The notes below the pieces were generated by a model. It was not told where the DNA came from. It saw only the letters and a program-made list of their open reading frames with translations, and did not search any database. From Hyphobacterium sp. SN044 (GTDB lineage Bacteria; Pseudomonadota; Alphaproteobacteria; Caulobacterales; Maricaulaceae): a stretch of DNA of 64,000 bases. The position numbers and the translations under genes were made by a program. Below, one piece after another: positions 51,806 through 63,719 of the stretch (within the stretch, counting starts at the first letter, position 1; every line of letters begins with the position of its first letter). The stretch spans positions 14,061 to 78,060 of the forward strand of contig NZ_JAKKUV010000008.1 of assembly GCF_021864465.1 (NCBI RefSeq), read 5' to 3'.

Positions 51806-52348
51806 ATGAGCATGGTCGTTGAAACCTGGCCCGCCGAGGCCGAAGCGCCGCCCCCGCCGGAGGGCGAGCTGTTTCTCGATGCGGTTCTCTCGCCCAACCG
51901 GTCACTGCCCAATCCCGGCTTCGCGGCGCTGATGGCGGTGGTCGTGGCGATCAGCTTCGCGGCGGGGATCGTTTTCTTCTCCATCGGTGCGTGGCCGATC
52001 CCCTTTTTCTTCGGGATCGACGTGCTGCTCGTCTGGCTGGCCTTCAGGATCAGCTACCGGGACGGGCGGCGGCGCGAACTGATCCGGATCGACCGGCGGC
52101 ATGTCTTCGTGCATCGCCGCCATCCGAACGGTCAGGTGCGCCACTATGTGATGCCGACCGCCTGGGTCCGTGCCGCCGTTGCCGACCGCGGCGAGCATCA
52201 CGCGCAGTTTTCCCTGAGCGTCCGGGGGCGGGCGCTGGTACTGGGCAGCTTCCTGTCGCCGCCCGAGCGCGAGGACCTGGCCGATGCCGTGGCGCTGGCG
52301 CTCGCCCGCGCAAAAGCGCCGCAAGAAGCGGGTGGCGCGCCGGTCTAG
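51806..52348 (+). CDS. DUF2244 membrane protein
   Basis: A 180-residue protein with two hydrophobic spans (about residues 42-62 and 66-84), preceded by FLDAVLSPNRSLPNPGFAALM and followed by IDRRHVFVHRRHPNG, the DUF2244 pattern. Function unknown. The two ATGs at 51806 and 51812 are both possible. The next gene, 20 bp on, is Ada-like, so the two may be co-transcribed. Confidence 0.8.
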   Translation: MSMVVETWPAEAEAPPPPEGELFLDAVLSPNRSLPNPGFAALMAVVVAISFAAGIVFFSIGAWPIPFFFGIDVLLVWLAFRISYRDGRRRELIRIDRRHVFVHRRHPNGQVRHYVMPTAWVRAAVADRGEHHAQFSLSVRGRALVLGSFLSPPEREDLADAVALALARAKAPQEAGGAPV

Positions 52349-52368
52349 GCCGGGGCAAGGTCGCCAGC

Positions 52369-53220
52369 ATGACGACCGCAACTCTCCATTCCTACGATGT
52401 CGAAGCCGCCGCGCGGGACTATCCGCGCGTCACCGAGGCGCTCAACTATCTCGGCGACCGCTGGCAGGAACATCCCGATCTCGCCGAGGCCGCGCGCGCG
52501 GCGGGATTGTCGCCGCACCATTTCCAGCGCGTCTTCACCCGCTGGGTCGGTGTCTCCCCGAAACGCTATGTCGGCGCGCTGGCCCATGGCGCGGCGCGCG
52601 AAGCCATCGACGACGGGGCGAGCGTGCTCGACGCCGCCTTCGAGGCCGGCCTGTCCGGTCCGGGGCGGCTGCACGACCTCTTCATCGCGCACGAGGCGAT
52701 CACGCCGGGCGATGCCAAGCGCAGGGGCGAGGGGCTGGAGTTTACCTGGGGGATCGCGCCGACGCCGTTCGGCGAGGGGGTGTTCCTGATCGCGCCGCGC
52801 GGCCTCTCCGCGCTCGCCTTCACCGACGGGCGGAGTGAGGCGGGGTTCGAGGATCTGCGCGCGCGCTATCCGGCCGCGTCCTATGTCCGTGATGATCACG
52901 AGGCGCGGGCCTGGGCGACACGCATCTTCGAGCGTGCGGGCGAACGCATTCCGCTGGCGCTCTACGGTACGCCCTGGCAGCGGCAGGTGTGGCGGGCGCT
53001 CCTGTCCATCCCGCCGGGCGCGACGACCACCTACAAGGCAATCGCGGAACAGGTCTGCACCGCCAAGGCTTCCCGCGCCGTCGGGGCGGCGGTCGGGGCC
53101 AATCCAGTCAGCTTCCTGATCCCGTGCCACCGGGTGCTGGCGTCGGACGGGCGGCTGACCGGCTATCACTGGGGGGTGGAGCGCAAGCGCGCCATGCTGA
53201 CCTGGGAGGCGGTCGGGTAG
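52369..53220 (+). CDS. Ada-like AraC-HTH / methylated-DNA methyltransferase fusion
   Basis: A 283-residue protein: an AraC-type helix-turn-helix (about residues 20-105, with HPDLAEAARAAGLSPHHFQRVFTRWVGVSPKRYV) joined to an O6-methylguanine-DNA methyltransferase domain (about 115-280) with VCTAKASRAVGAAVGANPVSFLIPCHRVL, where the Cys of PCHRV accepts the methyl group. The N-terminal zinc domain of E. coli Ada, with its phosphotriester-repair Cys, is absent, so methyl-triggered activation as in Ada is not expected. Likely repairs alkylated DNA and may regulate a gene. A repeat follows. Confidence 0.9.
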   Translation: MTTATLHSYDVEAAARDYPRVTEALNYLGDRWQEHPDLAEAARAAGLSPHHFQRVFTRWVGVSPKRYVGALAHGAAREAIDDGASVLDAAFEAGLSGPGRLHDLFIAHEAITPGDAKRRGEGLEFTWGIAPTPFGEGVFLIAPRGLSALAFTDGRSEAGFEDLRARYPAASYVRDDHEARAWATRIFERAGERIPLALYGTPWQRQVWRALLSIPPGATTTYKAIAEQVCTAKASRAVGAAVGANPVSFLIPCHRVLASDGRLTGYHWGVERKRAMLTWEAVG

Positions 53221-53227
53221 GTTTGCT

Positions 53228-53343
53228 GATCGCTTTTCCTCCCGCGTTCACGGGGGAGGTGTCAGCGAAGCTGACGGAGGGGAAAAACCCCCCTCGCCCC
53301 GGAACCAGTCCGGGGCACTCCCCCGGCAAGCGGGGGGAGAAAG
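53228..53343. repeat. Intergenic hairpin repeats, copy B of the edge repeat
   Basis: 53238-53276 holds a CCTCCC/GGGAGG and AGCGAAGCT-type hairpin, followed at 53288-53343 by a near copy of the double-hairpin at 35-90, with GCCCCGGA/TCCGGGGC and CTCCCCC/GGGGGGAG arms. It fills most of the 200-bp gap between the Ada-like and membrane protein genes. Confidence 0.7.
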
Positions 53344-53420
53344 AACGAGACGCCTTCGCGGGAATGACGGGTGCGCGACAAGGGATGAAAGCGGAGCGAA
53401 AACGCCCTAGATAGAGGGCG

Positions 53421-53954
53421 ATGCCGAATATCTTCCTGATCGCGCTTTCCATTGCCCTGATTGCCGCCGGACTGCTGGTCCTGCGCTGGGCGCTGGCGCG
53501 TGCCGCCCTCCTGAAGGATGCGAAAGAGGAATATGACGCCCGCCGTATCGACCGTCCGGGAACCGTCGCTGGTGTGGAGCGGGACGATTTCATCCGCATC
53601 TATGTCTCGGCGAACGAGCCGCGCTGGGCGCTCTACGCTGCCGGGTCCCTCATTGGCGCTGTGCTCCTGACCTTTCCGGGCCTGTTCCTGCTCAACACGA
53701 TCTGGGAAGGCGTGCGCGCCGCGACCGGGGCGTCGGACGTGTTCGCGCCGGGCTATTATCCCTGGATGTTCTTCATGGCCTTCGGCCTCGTCGGCACCTG
53801 GGCGGTGTCCGGCATGATCGCGTCGAGCCTTTATTACCGCCGTGCGCCGGAAGGCTTCGAGGCGGCGATGATGCGCGCCCGCGGCACGCCGATCGAGGAG
53901 GTCGAGATCAGGCGCCGCCGTCCGAAATGGGCGCGCCGCGCGCGACCAGACTGA
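53421..53954 (+). CDS. Membrane protein of unknown function
   Basis: A 177-residue protein with about three hydrophobic spans: residues 3-28 (IFLIALSIALIAAGLLVLRWAL), 74-95 (AAGSLIGAVLLTFPGLFLLNTI) and 112-135 (PWMFFMAFGLVGTWAVSGMIAS). Between the first two lies a charged loop (DAKEEYDARRIDRPGTVAGVERD). The C-terminal tail is strongly basic. I do not recognise a family; it may be co-transcribed with gloA, 47 bp downstream. Confidence 0.65.
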   Translation: MPNIFLIALSIALIAAGLLVLRWALARAALLKDAKEEYDARRIDRPGTVAGVERDDFIRIYVSANEPRWALYAAGSLIGAVLLTFPGLFLLNTIWEGVRAATGASDVFAPGYYPWMFFMAFGLVGTWAVSGMIASSLYYRRAPEGFEAAMMRARGTPIEEVEIRRRRPKWARRARPD

Positions 53955-54001
53955 ATGTTGGCCTGACTACACTGAAGCCGAACGAAACGAGGGCTCTCCC
54001 G

Positions 54002-54466
54002 ATGCGCTATCTTCACACCATGCTGCGGATTTCCGACGTGGACGAATCGCTGCGCTTCTTCTGTCAGGGGTTGGGGCTGAAGGAAGTCCGCCGGATGGAC
54101 AGCGAGAAGGGCCGGTTCACGCTGATCTTCCTCGCCAGTCCGCGCGACATCCAGCGCGGCGGATTTCACATCGACGGCACCAGCGTGCCCGATGGCCTGC
54201 CCTGTATCGAGCTGACCCATAACTGGGACCCCGAGGAGTATACGGGCGGGCGGAATTTCGGCCATCTCGCCTACCGGGTGCAGGACATCTACGCGATCTG
54301 CGCGCGCCTGAAGGGCATGGGTTACACCATCCACCGGCCGCCGCGCGACGGGCGCATGGCCTTCGTGAAAAGCCCGGACGGGATTTCGATCGAATTCCTG
54401 CAGTCTGGCGATCCGCTCGCGCCGCAGGAGCCCTGGGCGTCGATGGAGAATACGGGGAGCTGGTAA
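54002..54466 (+). CDS. gloA: Lactoylglutathione lyase (glyoxalase I)
   Basis: A 154-residue glyoxalase I. YLHTMLRISDVDESLRFFCQGLGL gives the first His ligand, CIELTHNWDPEEY the Glu, and GRNFGHLAYRVQDIYAICARL and GISIEFLQ the second half with its His and Glu. It converts the methylglyoxal-glutathione adduct to lactoylglutathione. The ATG at 54002 begins the conserved domain. Its stop touches the end of the convergent YafY-like gene. Confidence 0.9.
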   Translation: MRYLHTMLRISDVDESLRFFCQGLGLKEVRRMDSEKGRFTLIFLASPRDIQRGGFHIDGTSVPDGLPCIELTHNWDPEEYTGGRNFGHLAYRVQDIYAICARLKGMGYTIHRPPRDGRMAFVKSPDGISIEFLQSGDPLAPQEPWASMENTGSW

Positions 54467-55084
54467 CTACCTCGCCGTCACCGTCAGGCGCTTGATACGC
54501 TCGGCGCGCAGCGGGCGCGGCCCGGCCTCGGTCAGAAGCGTCAGGATGACGGCGTCGCCGATCATGGTCAGCGCGCTGGGGCGGCCCTCGATCTTCATTT
54601 CGCTCTCGTCGAGCTCGACATAATCCACCCGCAGCGTCCGGCCGGCGTCGATGGCGCGCTCAAGCGCGTTCAGCACCGCCGGGACGGGTTTCAGCTCGCC
54701 CGGTTCAGGCAGGACGGGTTCGGCGGCGAGGCGCTGGACCCGGTCGTCGCCCAGCACAGCCGACAGGGCGGCGAGCGAGCGCGCGGCGGTCTGCGCGCCT
54801 TCTTCCTTCGCCACTAGCGAAAGAATGCGGGCTCCCCGCCACAGCGTTTCGGCCTGGCGCCAGGTCAGGGCCGGCATGGGCGGGCCGTCACCGGGGGCCA
54901 GGACATAGCCGAGGCCCGCCTCGCCCTCGATCGGGATGCCGGATTCGATCAGCTTCGACATGTCGCGGTAGATCGTCCGCTCCGACACCGAGAAACGCTC
55001 GGCCAGCGCCTTGGCGGTCAGCGCGCCCGGGGCGGCCTCCTTCAGGGCGCGGACAAGGTCGACGAGGCGTTTGGAGCGGCTCAT
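54467..55084 (-). CDS. YafY/DeoR-type HTH transcriptional regulator
   Basis: A 205-residue regulator. An N-terminal winged helix-turn-helix (MSRSKRLVDLVRAL, TAKALAERFSVSERTIYRDMSKLIESG, GYVLAPG) is followed by a domain with RTLRVDYVELDESE, the usual place of a WYL domain; here the W-Y-L signature itself is not evident, and the C-terminus is shorter than in full WYL proteins. It binds DNA and probably senses a ligand. Divergent partner is not clear; dapB lies upstream on the same strand. Confidence 0.8.
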   Translation of the reverse strand: MSRSKRLVDLVRALKEAAPGALTAKALAERFSVSERTIYRDMSKLIESGIPIEGEAGLGYVLAPGDGPPMPALTWRQAETLWRGARILSLVAKEEGAQTAARSLAALSAVLGDDRVQRLAAEPVLPEPGELKPVPAVLNALERAIDAGRTLRVDYVELDESEMKIEGRPSALTMIGDAVILTLLTEAGPRPLRAERIKRLTVTAR

Positions 55085-55174
55085 TGGAAGTCCTTCGAGG
55101 GGCAGGCCGGTCTTCTTCGCCCCGCTTGCGGGCGGCGTCAATGTCGGGAGCGGCGAAAGCGCTGTCGGGAGATG

Positions 55175-55984
55175 TCAGCCGGCGATCACATCCCGCATGG
55201 AATAAAGTCCGGCCGGCTTTCCGGCGATCCAGCGCGCCGCATCGATCGCGCCGCGCGCGAAGACCCGGCGGTCATGGGCGACATGGCCCACCGTGATGGT
55301 TTCGTAGTCGGACAGGAATCTCGCCTCGTGCTCGCCGATCACCGACCCGCCGCGCACTGACGCGACCCCGATCGTGCCCGGCGCGCGGTATCCGGTCTGA
55401 CCGGTGCGGCCCATCGTGGCGACCTGGTCGAAGGCCTGACTGCGCGCTTCCGCGATCGCTTCGCCCATCATCAGAGCGGTTCCGGAGGGGGCATCGGTCT
55501 TGGCACGGTGATGGGTCTCGACGATTTCCGCATCCCAGCGATGCAGCGGCAGGGCGGCTGCGGCCTGGCGGATCAGATCCTCCACGATGGCGACGCCGAG
55601 CGAGAAATTTCGCGCCGCGAGGATCGGAATTTTCTCCGAGGCGGCCTTGAGGCGTTCCGACTGTTCAGGGGTCAGGCCGGTGACACCCGTGACCATCGCC
55701 ACGCCGCCCATCGCGGCGAGCCGCTCGGCGGCGGCGACGGTTGCGTCAGGAACGGAGACGTCGATCACAACGTCAGCGCCCTGGGAAGCGTCCTCGATCC
55801 GGACGAGCGCATTGACGCCGGAATATTCGACCCCGGCGAGCGTGCCGATATCCTGACCGTCATGTTCGGAGTCCGAACGCACGATCCCGCCATGAAGATT
55901 GAAGCGCCGGTCGAGCGCGATCTCTGCGACAATCGCGCGACCCATACGCCCCGACACGCCGAGAATAGTAATGTTCACGGGCAT
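55175..55984 (-). CDS. dapB: 4-hydroxy-tetrahydrodipicolinate reductase
   Basis: A 269-residue DapB. ITILGVSGRMGRAIVAEI binds NAD(P)H, VVIDVSVPDA and NFSLGVAIVEDL follow, and ETHHRAKTDAPSGTAL has the catalytic His and Lys and the substrate loop. It acts in lysine and meso-diaminopimelate synthesis, needed for peptidoglycan. The 128-bp upstream gap before the DUF2339 stop likely holds its promoter. Confidence 0.96.
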   Translation of the reverse strand: MPVNITILGVSGRMGRAIVAEIALDRRFNLHGGIVRSDSEHDGQDIGTLAGVEYSGVNALVRIEDASQGADVVIDVSVPDATVAAAERLAAMGGVAMVTGVTGLTPEQSERLKAASEKIPILAARNFSLGVAIVEDLIRQAAAALPLHRWDAEIVETHHRAKTDAPSGTALMMGEAIAEARSQAFDQVATMGRTGQTGYRAPGTIGVASVRGGSVIGEHEARFLSDYETITVGHVAHDRRVFARGAIDAARWIAGKPAGLYSMRDVIAG

Positions 55985-56112
55985 GGTTGGTCTCCCTTCC
56001 CATCACATCCCTGCGAGCTTTGTAGCGATCCGGTGAAGGAAAAGAAAAGATATTGCTGAAACACTTCCGGGGGGAATGATGCCGATCCTGACTCTTGCCG
56101 CCGCAGCGCGTT

Positions 56113-58821
56113 TCAGCCGTCCGCCCTCTCCCGCGCCGCCATCGGGCCGATGACGCGCTGATAGAGAATGCCGATCCCGACCAGGGCCGCGCCGAGCCCG
56201 ATGAAGGAAAAGGCGCGCCACGCCCCGTCGAGGCCCGACAGGTCGAAGAGGAAGACTTTCAGCGTCGCCAGCGTCAGCCCGACAAGCCCGGCATAGCGCG
56301 CCGCCGGCATGCGCCGCCACGCGCCGATCAGCAGGAGAGCCGTGGCATATCCCACGGTAACCGCGGAATAGGCCCAGCTCTCGCCTGGCAGGATCGGCGC
56401 GTCGATCATGTCCCGGCCATGTTCGAACCAGCGGATGAGAAGGATCAACGCTTCGTAGAAGACCGCCGCGCCGATCAGCCCGATTGCGGTGCCCCACTTG
56501 CGATAACCCTGACGGCGCAGGGCGGCGGCGTGGAGGACGAGGAAGATGGCCGGCACGGCATAGGCCAGCAGAATGCCGCTGCCGAGGTCATTCCGGGTCA
56601 GCGCATAGCCCCACCACGGATTGAATGCGGTCAGCAGGGCGAACAGGCCCAACCCGGTGCCGATCAGCGTCACCCCCTCGATCAGGCGCGGGGCAAGGCG
56701 CAGCTTCGGTCCCAGGCGCCAACGCAGAGCCGCGGCGGTCGCAGCCCAGCTCGACAGGTGCAGTCCCACCTCCCGGAAATCGTTAAGGATGTTGCGGCCG
56801 AGATCACCCCCGCCCATGGCGTGGCGGATCTGCATGAAGACGAGGCCGATGCCGAGAATAAGCGCGCCGCCGGTCAGGGACTGGACCGGCCAACTGTCCG
56901 GATCGTCTCCGCCGGCGCGCAACTCGCGCGCGGCCTGCCAAAGGGCCAGCGCGGACAGGCCGTAGCCGACGAGCAGCGTGTTGAGGATCGGCCAGGGCCC
57001 GACGTCGAAATCGAAGGCCTCGCCCAGCACGGTCAGGCGGAAGACGGCGAGCGCGCCGAAAACCAGTGCCGCGCCCTTGAGGGCGGGCAGGTCGAGCCTG
57101 CGCCACAGCCAGGCGGCCGCGAGTGCCTCGAGCGCGAAGGCGGCGCTCATCCAGACCTGATCGAGTGCGAACCCGGCGGCGAGACCGGCGCTGCCCGCGC
57201 TGGCGAGGGCGTAGACCGCAATCGCGCCGGGCTGGCGCTGCCGGCCATCACCCTTCAGGAGGCCCTGGGCCGCCGCCGCGAGGAGGCCGGTCAGGGCCAG
57301 TGCGGCCAGCCCCCAGAACCCCGATTGCGGTTCGTCGGCCAGCCGGTACCAGGCGGCGGCGAGGATGAGGACGGGCGTCATCGCTCCGGCCATCGCCATC
57401 GGGGTCTTCACGCGGAGGCGGGCCAGCGCGAACCGCCCGAACAGGCCGAAGACCGAGGCCGCGATCAGGCAGGCGGGCAGGAAGTCGGGGATGGCCGGAC
57501 GGCTGCCGAAGGGGGCGAAGGCGCGATCGAGCTCAACCCCGCTATCGACGATGAAGGACAGGCTTTGCGGCCAGGCGAGGATGACGAGGGCGGTCGCGAT
57601 GCCCGCGGCCGGGGCCAATCCGGCGAAGCCTTCCTTTCGCCAGGGGGCCATCAACGCGATCAGCGCCGTGGCGGCGAACCCGGCGAGCGTGACCGGGGAA
57701 TGCCCGTCCGCCTCGGCCAGCAGGCCTGCGAGCGCGAGCGCGGCGAAACCGCCGAACCACGCCCCGATCAGCCCGGCCGGGAAGGGGAAATAGTCCTTCA
57801 GCTTGCGGTCGACCGGAGGCGGATCGTCTGCGTCGCGCCAGCCGAAAGCGAGCGCGGCGATCAGGAAGGCGGGCAGATAGACGGACAGCGCCCAGGCCTG
57901 GTCTGAACGGAAGGCAAGGACGAGCCAGATCAGCGGCCAGAGTGCGCCGCCGGCCACCGCGATCCAGCCCGCCCAGGTCCAGCGTGCGACCCGGGCCACT
58001 GCGAGTGCGGCCGCCGCGACTGCGAAAACATAGGTGAAGAGACCCGCCGCGTTCGGATCGTCCGATCCGATCAGCAGCGGCACCGCAAAGGCCCCGGCAA
58101 TGCCGAAGGCGGCAATAATGCCGCCATGCAGGAGGGCCAATGCCAGCGCACCTGCGGCGACCAGTGCCAGCAGCGCGAAAGCAAGAAGGGGCGGCAGGAA
58201 GCCGTATAGCGCGAACGCGGCCCAGATCGCGGCATAGAGCGTGATCAGGCCCGCGCCGGTCGTCGCGGCCGGTGCGGCGCTCTTGCCCGGCAGGGGCAGG
58301 CGGGCGGGGTGACGGCGGAGCCATTCGCCCGCGCCGATCATGGCGAAACCGGCGAGCAGGGCAGTCCCGATCCGCATGCCCGGTCCGAACAGGCCGATAT
58401 CGACAGCGGCCTTCACGAGGAAGGCCCCGCCCAGCGCCAGCGCGGCCGCACCGACCCAGACGAGCCAGTTGCCGGTCAGGCTGGCTTCGATTCCGGACAG
58501 GGGGCGGGCCGGCGGCGTGGCCGGTCGGGGTTCGGCGACCGGTTCGGGCTCAATTGGCTGCGGGGAGTCCTCCGTATGGGGAGGAAGGGGTGTGGTCGCG
58601 CTATCGGCGGAAGGTGTCGATTCGGGTACGGAGGGTTGTGGCGCAGGAGCCGGTGCGCTTTGTGCCGGGGCTTCGGCCGGAGCTTGTGCGTCCAGCCGGG
58701 CCCGCAGCGCGGCGATCTCGCGCTGAAGCGAGCCGGTTCGCGCGAAGGCGATCCAGCCGAGAATGGCGCCGATCAGCATCAGGCCGAACGCACCGAGTAT
58801 CAGCATGGCCAGGGCTTCCAA
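56113..58821 (-). CDS. DUF2339 polytopic membrane protein
   Basis: A 902-residue protein. One N-terminal helix, a coiled coil (LQREIAALRARLDA), a Pro/Ala-rich cytoplasmic or periplasmic linker (about 45-110), then a long series of more than twenty hydrophobic helices to the C-terminus, beginning SLTGNWLVWVGAAALALGGAFLVK, the DUF2339 hallmark. The role is unknown; size and layout match the family. Transcribed alone, ahead of dapB. Confidence 0.9.
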   Translation of the reverse strand: MEALAMLILGAFGLMLIGAILGWIAFARTGSLQREIAALRARLDAQAPAEAPAQSAPAPAPQPSVPESTPSADSATTPLPPHTEDSPQPIEPEPVAEPRPATPPARPLSGIEASLTGNWLVWVGAAALALGGAFLVKAAVDIGLFGPGMRIGTALLAGFAMIGAGEWLRRHPARLPLPGKSAAPAATTGAGLITLYAAIWAAFALYGFLPPLLAFALLALVAAGALALALLHGGIIAAFGIAGAFAVPLLIGSDDPNAAGLFTYVFAVAAAALAVARVARWTWAGWIAVAGGALWPLIWLVLAFRSDQAWALSVYLPAFLIAALAFGWRDADDPPPVDRKLKDYFPFPAGLIGAWFGGFAALALAGLLAEADGHSPVTLAGFAATALIALMAPWRKEGFAGLAPAAGIATALVILAWPQSLSFIVDSGVELDRAFAPFGSRPAIPDFLPACLIAASVFGLFGRFALARLRVKTPMAMAGAMTPVLILAAAWYRLADEPQSGFWGLAALALTGLLAAAAQGLLKGDGRQRQPGAIAVYALASAGSAGLAAGFALDQVWMSAAFALEALAAAWLWRRLDLPALKGAALVFGALAVFRLTVLGEAFDFDVGPWPILNTLLVGYGLSALALWQAARELRAGGDDPDSWPVQSLTGGALILGIGLVFMQIRHAMGGGDLGRNILNDFREVGLHLSSWAATAAALRWRLGPKLRLAPRLIEGVTLIGTGLGLFALLTAFNPWWGYALTRNDLGSGILLAYAVPAIFLVLHAAALRRQGYRKWGTAIGLIGAAVFYEALILLIRWFEHGRDMIDAPILPGESWAYSAVTVGYATALLLIGAWRRMPAARYAGLVGLTLATLKVFLFDLSGLDGAWRAFSFIGLGAALVGIGILYQRVIGPMAARERADG

Positions 58822-59059
58822 GCGCGCCTCCTTCCGTCGGGTAAAAGACTAGGCAGGCCCGCACCTGGCGCTCAAGCGAAAAGACGGGAGATGAATTCAC
58901 TCTACCGAAACCCGGAATTCTCCCGAGTGCGTCATGCGATCGCCGGTCCAACCAGACGGTATGACCCATGGACGTCACCGAAAAAGAATCATAATCTTGT
59001 TCGGAATTGGCAGCAGGACCTGTTTGTTGAAAAACAGGTGTTTAGCCGGATGTCATGAG

Positions 59060-59650
59060 ATGGCGATTCAAAGGACGCCGGTCATACCCCCGCAGCAGAT
59101 GCGCAGCCGGCGCACGTATGACCGGCTGATCGCGGCGATCACGGCGTCGGCCGCCGATGGATCGCTGTACGCCCTTACCCTGCCGCAGCTCGCGAAGCGC
59201 GCCGGGGTGTCGACCGGGGCCTTCTATGGCCGGTTCGCGGGGAAGGCGGCGGCGATCGCCGCTGTTCTCGAGCGGCAGCAGGCCGCGCTGCGCTCGCGCC
59301 TGTCGCTGCTGGGTGCGCAGGCCCGCCCGACCCGGGATGTGCGTGGCTGGATCGAACAGGTGACGCGGGCGATGGACGGGTTCGAGCGCGGCGTCTGTCC
59401 GCTTGTCCGTGTACTGATCGGCGAGGGTGGCAGCCTCCCGGAGCCGGTCTCGGCCGATCCGGGCCTGCACCGCGAGGCCGGCCTGCTGCTGTCCGAATGG
59501 GGGGTGGTTCGTCCGGACCGCGCCGAAGCCCGGGCCGGATTCGTCCTGACCCTGATCGGATCGATGACGCGTGACGCGGCGCTGCACGATCGCAAGCCGG
59601 ATCTGAAAGGGATCGAGACCGCAGCGCTCTGGTATCTCAGCGCGCCCTAG
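59060..59650 (+). CDS. TetR-family transcriptional regulator
   Basis: A 196-residue regulator with an N-terminal TetR helix-turn-helix: [50 protein letters not shown]. The C-terminal domain is helical and variable, so the ligand is unknown. It lies 15 bp from the end of convergent dnaJ. The 238-bp gap upstream, shared with the divergent DUF2339 gene, includes an AT-richer stretch near 58980-59040. Confidence 0.88.
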   Translation: MAIQRTPVIPPQQMRSRRTYDRLIAAITASAADGSLYALTLPQLAKRAGVSTGAFYGRFAGKAAAIAAVLERQQAALRSRLSLLGAQARPTRDVRGWIEQVTRAMDGFERGVCPLVRVLIGEGGSLPEPVSADPGLHREAGLLLSEWGVVRPDRAEARAGFVLTLIGSMTRDAALHDRKPDLKGIETAALWYLSAP

Positions 59651-59664
59651 CCAAGATTGTGAGG

Positions 59665-60837
59665 TTAGACGTTCGGCCGGCCGTCGTCGCTGGTCAGATC
59701 GTCCCAGAAGCGTTTGGCCTTGCCGACGAAGCTCTCCGAGTCCGGATTGCAGTTGCCGCCCGAAAGTTCACAGAACTCGCGGAGCAATTCCTTCTGCCGG
59801 TCGGAGAGGTTGCGCGGGGTTTCCACGAACAGCTCGACGATCAGGTCGCCGCGCGGCCCGCCGCGCAGCCGGGGCATGCCCTTGCCCTTCAGCTTCATGC
59901 GCTTGTTGGTCTGGGAGCCGGACGGGACTTTCAGTTCCACCTTGCCGCCATCGACCACGGGCACGCAGACACTGCCGCCGAGCGCGGCGGTGACCATCGG
60001 CACGGTGGCGCGGCAGTAAAGGTTCGGACCGTCCCGCTCGAACAGGTCGTGATGGGCAATGTGGACGAAGATGTAGAGATCGCCGCGCGGCCCGCCCTGG
60101 GGACCGGCCTCGCCTTCGCCGGCGAGGCGGATACGCATGCCGTCCTCGACGCCGGCGGGAATTTCGACATTCAGCGTGCGGGTCTTGCGCACGCGGCCGA
60201 CACCGTCGCATTCGGTGCAGGGCGTGGCGACATACTTGCCCTGGCCGCCGCATTGCGGACAGGTCTGGCGGATGCGGAACATGCCATTGCCGCCGGTGAT
60301 CACGCCCTGGCCATGGCATTGCGGACAGGTCTCGAGCGAGGTGCCCGGTTCCGCGCCATTGCCTTCGCAGCGCTCGCAGGTAACGGCGGTGGGGACGCGC
60401 ACCGTCTCCGACTTGCCGGCAAAGGCGTCCTGCAGCGAGATTTCGAGGTCGAAACGCAGGTCCGAGCCCCGTGCCGGGCCGCGGCGGCCACGCGGACCGC
60501 CGCGCATGCCGGCGCCGAACACATCGCCGAACATCTGTTCGAAAATGTCGGAGAAATCGGCCGCGCTGGCGCCGCCGCCGAACGGACCTTGTCCCCCACC
60601 CATCCCGCCTTCAAAGGCGGCGTGACCCATGCGGTCATAGGCAGCGCGCTTCTGGTCGTCGGACAGGACGGAATAGGCCTCGCCGACCTCCTTGAACTTG
60701 GCCTCGGCCTCGGCATCACCCGGATTGCGGTCCGGGTGGTATTGCATGGCGAGCTTGCGGTAGGCGCTCTTGATCGCCGCCGCGTCCGCGCCCTTTTGCA
60801 GGCCGAGTACTTCGTAATAGTCGCGTTTCGAGGCCAT
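59665..60837 (-). CDS. dnaJ: Chaperone protein DnaJ
   Basis: A 390-residue class I J-protein: J domain (1-70) with [11 protein letters not shown]-rich region, four zinc repeats [24 protein letters not shown] and CTECDGVG, and the C-terminal client domains. It stimulates DnaK ATPase and delivers unfolded clients. It begins 68 bp after dnaK on the same strand, in the usual dnaKJ operon. Confidence 0.97.
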   Translation of the reverse strand: MASKRDYYEVLGLQKGADAAAIKSAYRKLAMQYHPDRNPGDAEAEAKFKEVGEAYSVLSDDQKRAAYDRMGHAAFEGGMGGGQGPFGGGASAADFSDIFEQMFGDVFGAGMRGGPRGRRGPARGSDLRFDLEISLQDAFAGKSETVRVPTAVTCERCEGNGAEPGTSLETCPQCHGQGVITGGNGMFRIRQTCPQCGGQGKYVATPCTECDGVGRVRKTRTLNVEIPAGVEDGMRIRLAGEGEAGPQGGPRGDLYIFVHIAHHDLFERDGPNLYCRATVPMVTAALGGSVCVPVVDGGKVELKVPSGSQTNKRMKLKGKGMPRLRGGPRGDLIVELFVETPRNLSDRQKELLREFCELSGGNCNPDSESFVGKAKRFWDDLTSDDGRPNV

Positions 60838-60905
60838 GACCCGCCCTTGTTGCGATGCGAAGGGCCGGGCGAACCATCAGGCCGCCCGGCACTCGTTTCG
60901 CAGGA

Positions 60906-62822
<1,917 letters not shown>

Positions 62823-63083
62823 AAGCTCATTCACTCCCGTTCTTCTTGGGCAGGGTTTCAAGGAGAGGACACGGCCCGGAGCGCCGCTGCCGTCGCTGAA
62901 AACCCCCCGGTTTCAGGCGTTTGGCCTGGACTGTTCAAACCTGTTCGGACCGGAGGCCCGGTTCGGCAGGGGATTTAGGGAGGGCGTTCGATCCCCGCAA
63001 GGGGCGTGGGGATATTGGAGTCTGCCGCGAACGCAGCGCTTTCCGGGTGGAAGCGGCGCGCGCATCGCTCCATCTTCACGGCG

Positions 63084-63719
63084 ATGCCCGCCCGCCCCGC
63101 CTTCTCGCCGCCCGACGGCTTCCGCCTCCTGCCCGGCTATTTCAGCCGCGCGCAGCAGGAAAAGCTGATCGATGCCGTCTTCGCCGCGGCGGAGACGGGG
63201 GCACCCTTCTTCCAGCCGCGCATGCCGCGGACCGGACAGCCCCTGTCCGTGACGATGACGAATTTCGGCCCGCTCGGCTGGGTGACGGACCGGACGAAAG
63301 GCTATCGCTATGAGCCGGCCCATCCGGAAACGGGCCAGAACTGGCCGGCGATGCCGGACGCACTGATGACGCTCTGGAGCGAGGTCTCCAACTATCCCGC
63401 GCCTCCGGAAGCCTGTCTCGTCAACTGGTACCGGGCCGATAGCCGGATGGGGCTGCATGTCGATTTCGACGAGGAAGCGACGGACGCGGCGGTGGTTTCC
63501 GTCTCGCTGGGCGACAAGGCGCGTTTCCGGATCGGCGGGCCGGAGCGGAAAGGGCCGACCGCCTCGATGGTGCTGAGCTCAGGCGATGTCGTCGTGCTCG
63601 GCGGGGCGGCTAGGCGCAGTTATCACGGCGTCGACCGTATCTATCCGGGCGCGTCGACCCTCGTTCCGGGCGGCGGGCGGATCAATCTGACAATGCGGCG
63701 GGTGACGATCCCCGCTTAG
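63084..63719 (+). CDS. AlkB-like 2-oxoglutarate Fe(II) DNA repair dioxygenase
   Basis: A 211-residue AlkB homologue: NWYRADSRMGLHVDFDEE carries the HxD, VSVSLGDKARFRIGG and SGDVVVLGGAARRSYHGVDRI the distal His, and GRINLTMRRV the two Arg that bind 2-oxoglutarate. It removes methyl groups from 1-methyladenine or 3-methylcytosine in DNA. No ribosome site is obvious before the ATG at 63084. Divergent from dnaK. Its end overlaps the next gene, convergent, by 4 nt. Confidence 0.9.
   Translation: MPARPAFSPPDGFRLLPGYFSRAQQEKLIDAVFAAAETGAPFFQPRMPRTGQPLSVTMTNFGPLGWVTDRTKGYRYEPAHPETGQNWPAMPDALMTLWSEVSNYPAPPEACLVNWYRADSRMGLHVDFDEEATDAAVVSVSLGDKARFRIGGPERKGPTASMVLSSGDVVVLGGAARRSYHGVDRIYPGASTLVPGGGRINLTMRRVTIPA

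Noticed and set aside
62823-63083. Heat-shock (RpoH) promoter for dnaK
   Set aside because: Expected from biology, but no sequence in the leader matched the CTTG/CYTAT pattern well enough to place it.
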